Source: Pithys albifrons albifrons (lineage: Eukaryota; Chordata; Aves; Passeriformes; Thamnophilidae). Taken from it: DNA of 64,000 nt. The notes under the pieces are model-generated. The model saw only the letters and a list, made by a program, of their open reading frames with translations. It ran no database searches and was not told the origin of the DNA. The stretch spans positions 3,108,349 to 3,172,348 of the forward strand of contig NC_092472.1 of assembly GCF_047495875.1 (NCBI RefSeq), given 5' to 3'. Shown here in pieces: positions 60,901 through 64,000 of the stretch. Numbering within the stretch: position 1 is the stretch's first letter; each line of letters begins with the position of its first letter. A program made the translations under genes and the position numbers.

Positions 60901-62505
60901 CAACATCATCCTACTTCAGCACATGGGGTCTTTGGAAGGTGTGCCACTCAACCACCTCTAATGCACGAGCATTCTGAACCCAAAATTTGATAATATGAAT
61001 CAAAGTGAAGCAATAAGAAAAAATAAGACACCTCTGGACTCATTCTCAGAAACATGAACTGGAACCTTGATATATACATATGGATTTTTGAGGCAATGGT
61101 ATCAGGTCTGATCTTTCACAAACAATCAGAGACAAGGCCCATCTTCAGATCATCAAAAGAGACTACAGCACACTCTCCTGGACTATGTAACTTGGAGCAG
61201 GTAAGTAATTCAGATGTTTAGCAAGCACTGAATACACAGTGTGCTCTTTCCAAAGGTCCCACATGACCTTTGTCATAAGTATATAATCCAGCTGGGCAGT
61301 TCCACAATTATGACAAAATGCAAACAAATCGGAAGAGACTCCCAGGGCTCTCCATACACCTCTGGAATACATGTCTTCTAGCCAAACAGTTTGGGAAGGA
61401 AAACGCCACATTGCTTAATACTACAGGTGGGTAATGAATTGGAGAACAAGAACAGGAGTCCCTTGTGGCCTTTAATAGAACCCCCTGCACAGCTCTCAGG
61501 ACTCAGATCTCCAGCCATTCCCTTTATCCAAGATGCTCTTTGACCCACCAAATTTAGAAGCCGAGATTCCTGCACCATTTCTCTTTGCTCCACCAATTTC
61601 ACACCTGATGAGCTGATAATGCACTACAGTAAATCTCTTTACACCTTTCCATGAAGGAAGACCAATTTGTCTGCTCACTGGTCTTCTCGGAAGAAACCTC
61701 TGAGTCCTACAAGGAAAAGCAGAGCAGTGCTCTAGGAGAAACTGGGTCAGCGAATATCTGCTTAGGGGCAATCACCCTCTCCTTCCACCTCCCTCTGCAC
61801 CTTGGATCTCTCCCCTTCCACCAACACAAGGCTCTTGCAGTGACATGTATTTTATAGCCAAGGCACATACAGTTCCATCAGACATAAGTTAATCTTAAAA
61901 GACAGGAAATCAGCAAAACACCTTTGCTGTTTTCTCCTGTATTTCCTTCTGCTCATAAAGCCACCTACAAATGTTTTCTAAAAGATACAACTTTCTCGAT
62001 GATCTCTTATCTTCCTAACAGGCAGACCGACATCATCAAGGTACCAGCTGTTCTCCAGTCCATCCCCCTACAGGGAACACAGGACCAAGACCAAGCTTGA
62101 ATGAATGCAAAGCCATTTCCTACTGATCTCCACTATGCATCATAGATACACAGAACAGCTAAGAGTAGGGCAAACGATGAGCAGGAAAGTTACACATGGA
62201 GTTGTCAAAATTACAGTCGAGATTTTCACACGAATAAAGAACACGTGCTATTGGGGAGAACCTGTGAAGAACAGAAACTCATTTTCACTTCCAGATACCA
62301 TCAGTCTTACCGCATCTGCTTCTCCAACAATCTGTGAAACTGATCAAGGACCTCACGCCCACCTCCCACCAACCTACATCGCAACAAGAAACAATGCTCT
62401 GCTATTTTGACAGCAAGCCTGCCACCATAGAAACAGAACACGGCGAAGAAAGGGTAGTGAAGCAGAAGGGGAAGCTTCTCAGAGCCAGTTTGGACAGAGG
62501 AACTC
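57921..62505. other. Large spacer of unit E
   Basis: Homologue of the other large spacers, longer because of the 434-bp tandem duplication at 59043-59910. No gene recognised. Confidence 0.6.
59043..59910. repeat. Tandem direct duplication of about 434 bp, unit E only
   Basis: The segment starting CTAAAGTCTCACT at 59043 recurs at 59477. The second copy runs to about 59910 (ACCCATGCATCA..CTCC) with scattered substitutions. The matching spacer of units A-D has one copy only (for example 34255-34730). No open frame or known element was recognised in it. Confidence 0.85.
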
Positions 62506-62507
62506 AC

Positions 62508-64000
62508 CGCGAGAGGCGAGGGGTCTGAGACGCGCGGCCCGGCAGCGTCCTCATCCCCGAGCAGCGGCGCGGGCTCCTCGGGCGGGGGCCGGGCCGGGAG
62601 GGTGTCGCAGCAGCTGCCACCCGAGAAGCGGAGGTGGCTCTTGCGAGAGTCGGCCGTGAGAGACACCTCGTGCGAGTAGGAGTGCAGGAAGGCGCGGACG
62701 CCGTCGATGCCCACGAAGTGAGTGGCCGGCACGCCGCGCAAGGCCCCGCTGGACTCAGCCAGCAGCTGCGAGCGGCGCCAGCGCCTGAGGCGCAGCGCCA
62801 GCAGCAGCAAAAGGAAGGCGAGGAAGAGGCAGGAGACGGCGGCCACGGCCAGCACGAGCCAGCGCGTCAGGCTCTCGGCCGGCTCGCCCGGCGCCGCTGA
62901 GTCGACCGCGCTGCCCAGCTCGGCCAGCAGCTCGGCCACGCTGTCGGCCAGCAGCACGGTGAGCGTGGCCGTGGCCGACAGCGCCGGCCGGCCGTGGTCC
63001 CTGACCAGCACCACCAGGCTGTGGCGCGCCGCGTCGCGGGCGAGCGGGAAGCGCGCCGTGCGCACCTCGCCGCTGTGCAGCCCCAGGCGGAAGAGCCCCG
63101 GCTCCGTGGCCTTGGCCAGCTCGTACGACAGCCAGGCGTTCTGCCCCGCGTCCGCGTCCACCGCCACCACCTTGGCCACCAGCGCGCCGGGCTCGGACGA
63201 GCGCGGCGCCAGCTCCACGCCCGCCCAGCCCGCACCCGCCGGCGGAGGAGGAGGAGGGTAGAGCACCTGCGGCGCGTTGTCGTTCTCGTCCACGATCAGC
63301 AGCCGCACCGACACGTTGCTGCTCAACGCCGGCGAGCCGTCGTCCTCCGCCCGCACCCACAGCTCCACCTCGCGCACCTCCTCGTAGTCGAAGGAGCGCA
63401 GCGCGTACACCGCGCCCGTCTCCGCCTGCACCGACACGTACGACGACAGCGGCAAGCCCCGCAGCCGCCCCTCCGACAGCCGGTAGCGCACGCGCGCGTT
63501 CTGCCCCCAGTCCGCGTCCGTCGCCCGCACCGTCAGCACCAGCGCGCCCGCCGCGTTGTTCTCGGCCAGCCGCGCGCTGTAACGCTCCTGCGTGAACACC
63601 GGCGCGTTGTCGTTCACGTCCAGCACCCGCAGCGTCAGCACGGCGCTGCTCTGCAGGGACGGTGACCCTCCATCTGTCGCCCTCACCGTCAGGTTGTACT
63701 CCGACACCTGCTCCCGGTCCAGCTGTCTCGCTGTCACCACGCGGTAGTAATCCTCAAAGGTCTTCTCCAGGCGGAACGGGACATGCCCGTCAAGCGAGCA
63801 GTGCACCTCGCCACTGTTCCCCGAGTCCCTGTCCTGGACATGTAGCAAGGCCACCACCGTCTCCGATGGCGCGTCCTCTGAGATCTCGCTCAGTGCAGAC
63901 CGCACGGAAATCTCGGGCACGTTGTCATTGATGTCAGCAACAGTGACCATGGCTTTTGTCGTGTTGAAAAGCCCTCCTCCGTCCCGTGCCTGCACCTCCA
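62508..64000 (-). CDS. PCDHGA: Protocadherin gamma subfamily A variable exon, 5' part beyond window (GA6)
   Basis: Partial exon: about 497 codons are visible, from the end of EC3 (ELEVQARDGGG) through EC4, EC5, EC6, the membrane helix and the A-type tail; the start, EC1 and EC2 lie beyond 64000. The frame is open throughout what is visible. EC4 carries the RLEKTFEDYYRVV block shared only with GA2. The tail has SHEVSLTADSRKSHL and ends GCG before a GTGAGT donor at 62506-62507. Small private changes include EDDGSPALSS in EC5 (EDGGSP elsewhere) and SAVDSAAPGEP near the membrane. Reading past the donor stays open for 66 codons, the same length as in GA2 and GA3. Confidence 0.95.

Noticed and set aside
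1..64000. A new defence, phage or bacterial-type system, CRISPR array or RNA gene
   Set aside because: The window is a vertebrate protocadherin array; no spacer-repeat array, tRNA fold or bacterial gene organisation was seen.

Overview
The window is vertebrate genomic DNA, most likely from a bird or another sauropsid. The spacers carry old CR1 non-LTR retrotransposon copies in the sauropsid style, and the genes are large intronless cadherin exons of the clustered protocadherin type. All recognisable genes lie on the minus strand and are variable first exons of the protocadherin-gamma (PCDHG) cluster. In transcription order (high to low coordinates) the A and B subfamilies alternate strictly: GA6 (cut by the window end), GB5, GA5, GB4, GA4, GB3, GA3, GB2, GA2, GB1 (broken), GA1. 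The numbers are local labels, not official gene numbers. Variable exons of the A and B families alternate in this way in the gamma cluster of mammals too. The alpha and beta clusters, the C-type exons and the three constant exons are not in this window.

Each variable exon is about 2.4-2.5 kb. It encodes a signal peptide, six extracellular cadherin (EC) repeats, one transmembrane helix and a subfamily-specific cytoplasmic stretch, and it ends at a phase-0 splice donor. A conserved 17-nt element (minus-strand reading GGGYGCCGCTGTTGRCC) lies about 240-265 bp upstream of every start codon in both subfamilies. It is the best candidate for the promoter element called CSE, where CTCF would bind to allow stochastic promoter choice.

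The array is built from units of about 12.1-12.4 kb. Each holds a GA exon, a spacer of about 1 kb, a GB exon and a spacer of about 5-6 kb. The large spacer of all five complete units holds a CR1 remnant at the same place and in the same orientation, so the insertion predates the unit duplications. Two units (roughly 28.0-40.2 kb and 40.4-52.6 kb) are almost identical and look like a very recent unequal crossover. The unit farthest downstream in transcription order has a GB exon broken by two frameshifting deletions.

EC1-EC4, which set adhesive specificity, differ between members. EC5-EC6, the membrane helix and the cytoplasmic part are nearly invariant and very GC-rich. Different segments group the paralogues differently, so gene conversion is reshuffling the array. 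I found no RNA genes, CRISPR arrays or other protein genes. The many short or antisense open frames are explained by the GC-rich exons or lie in degenerate spacer sequence.
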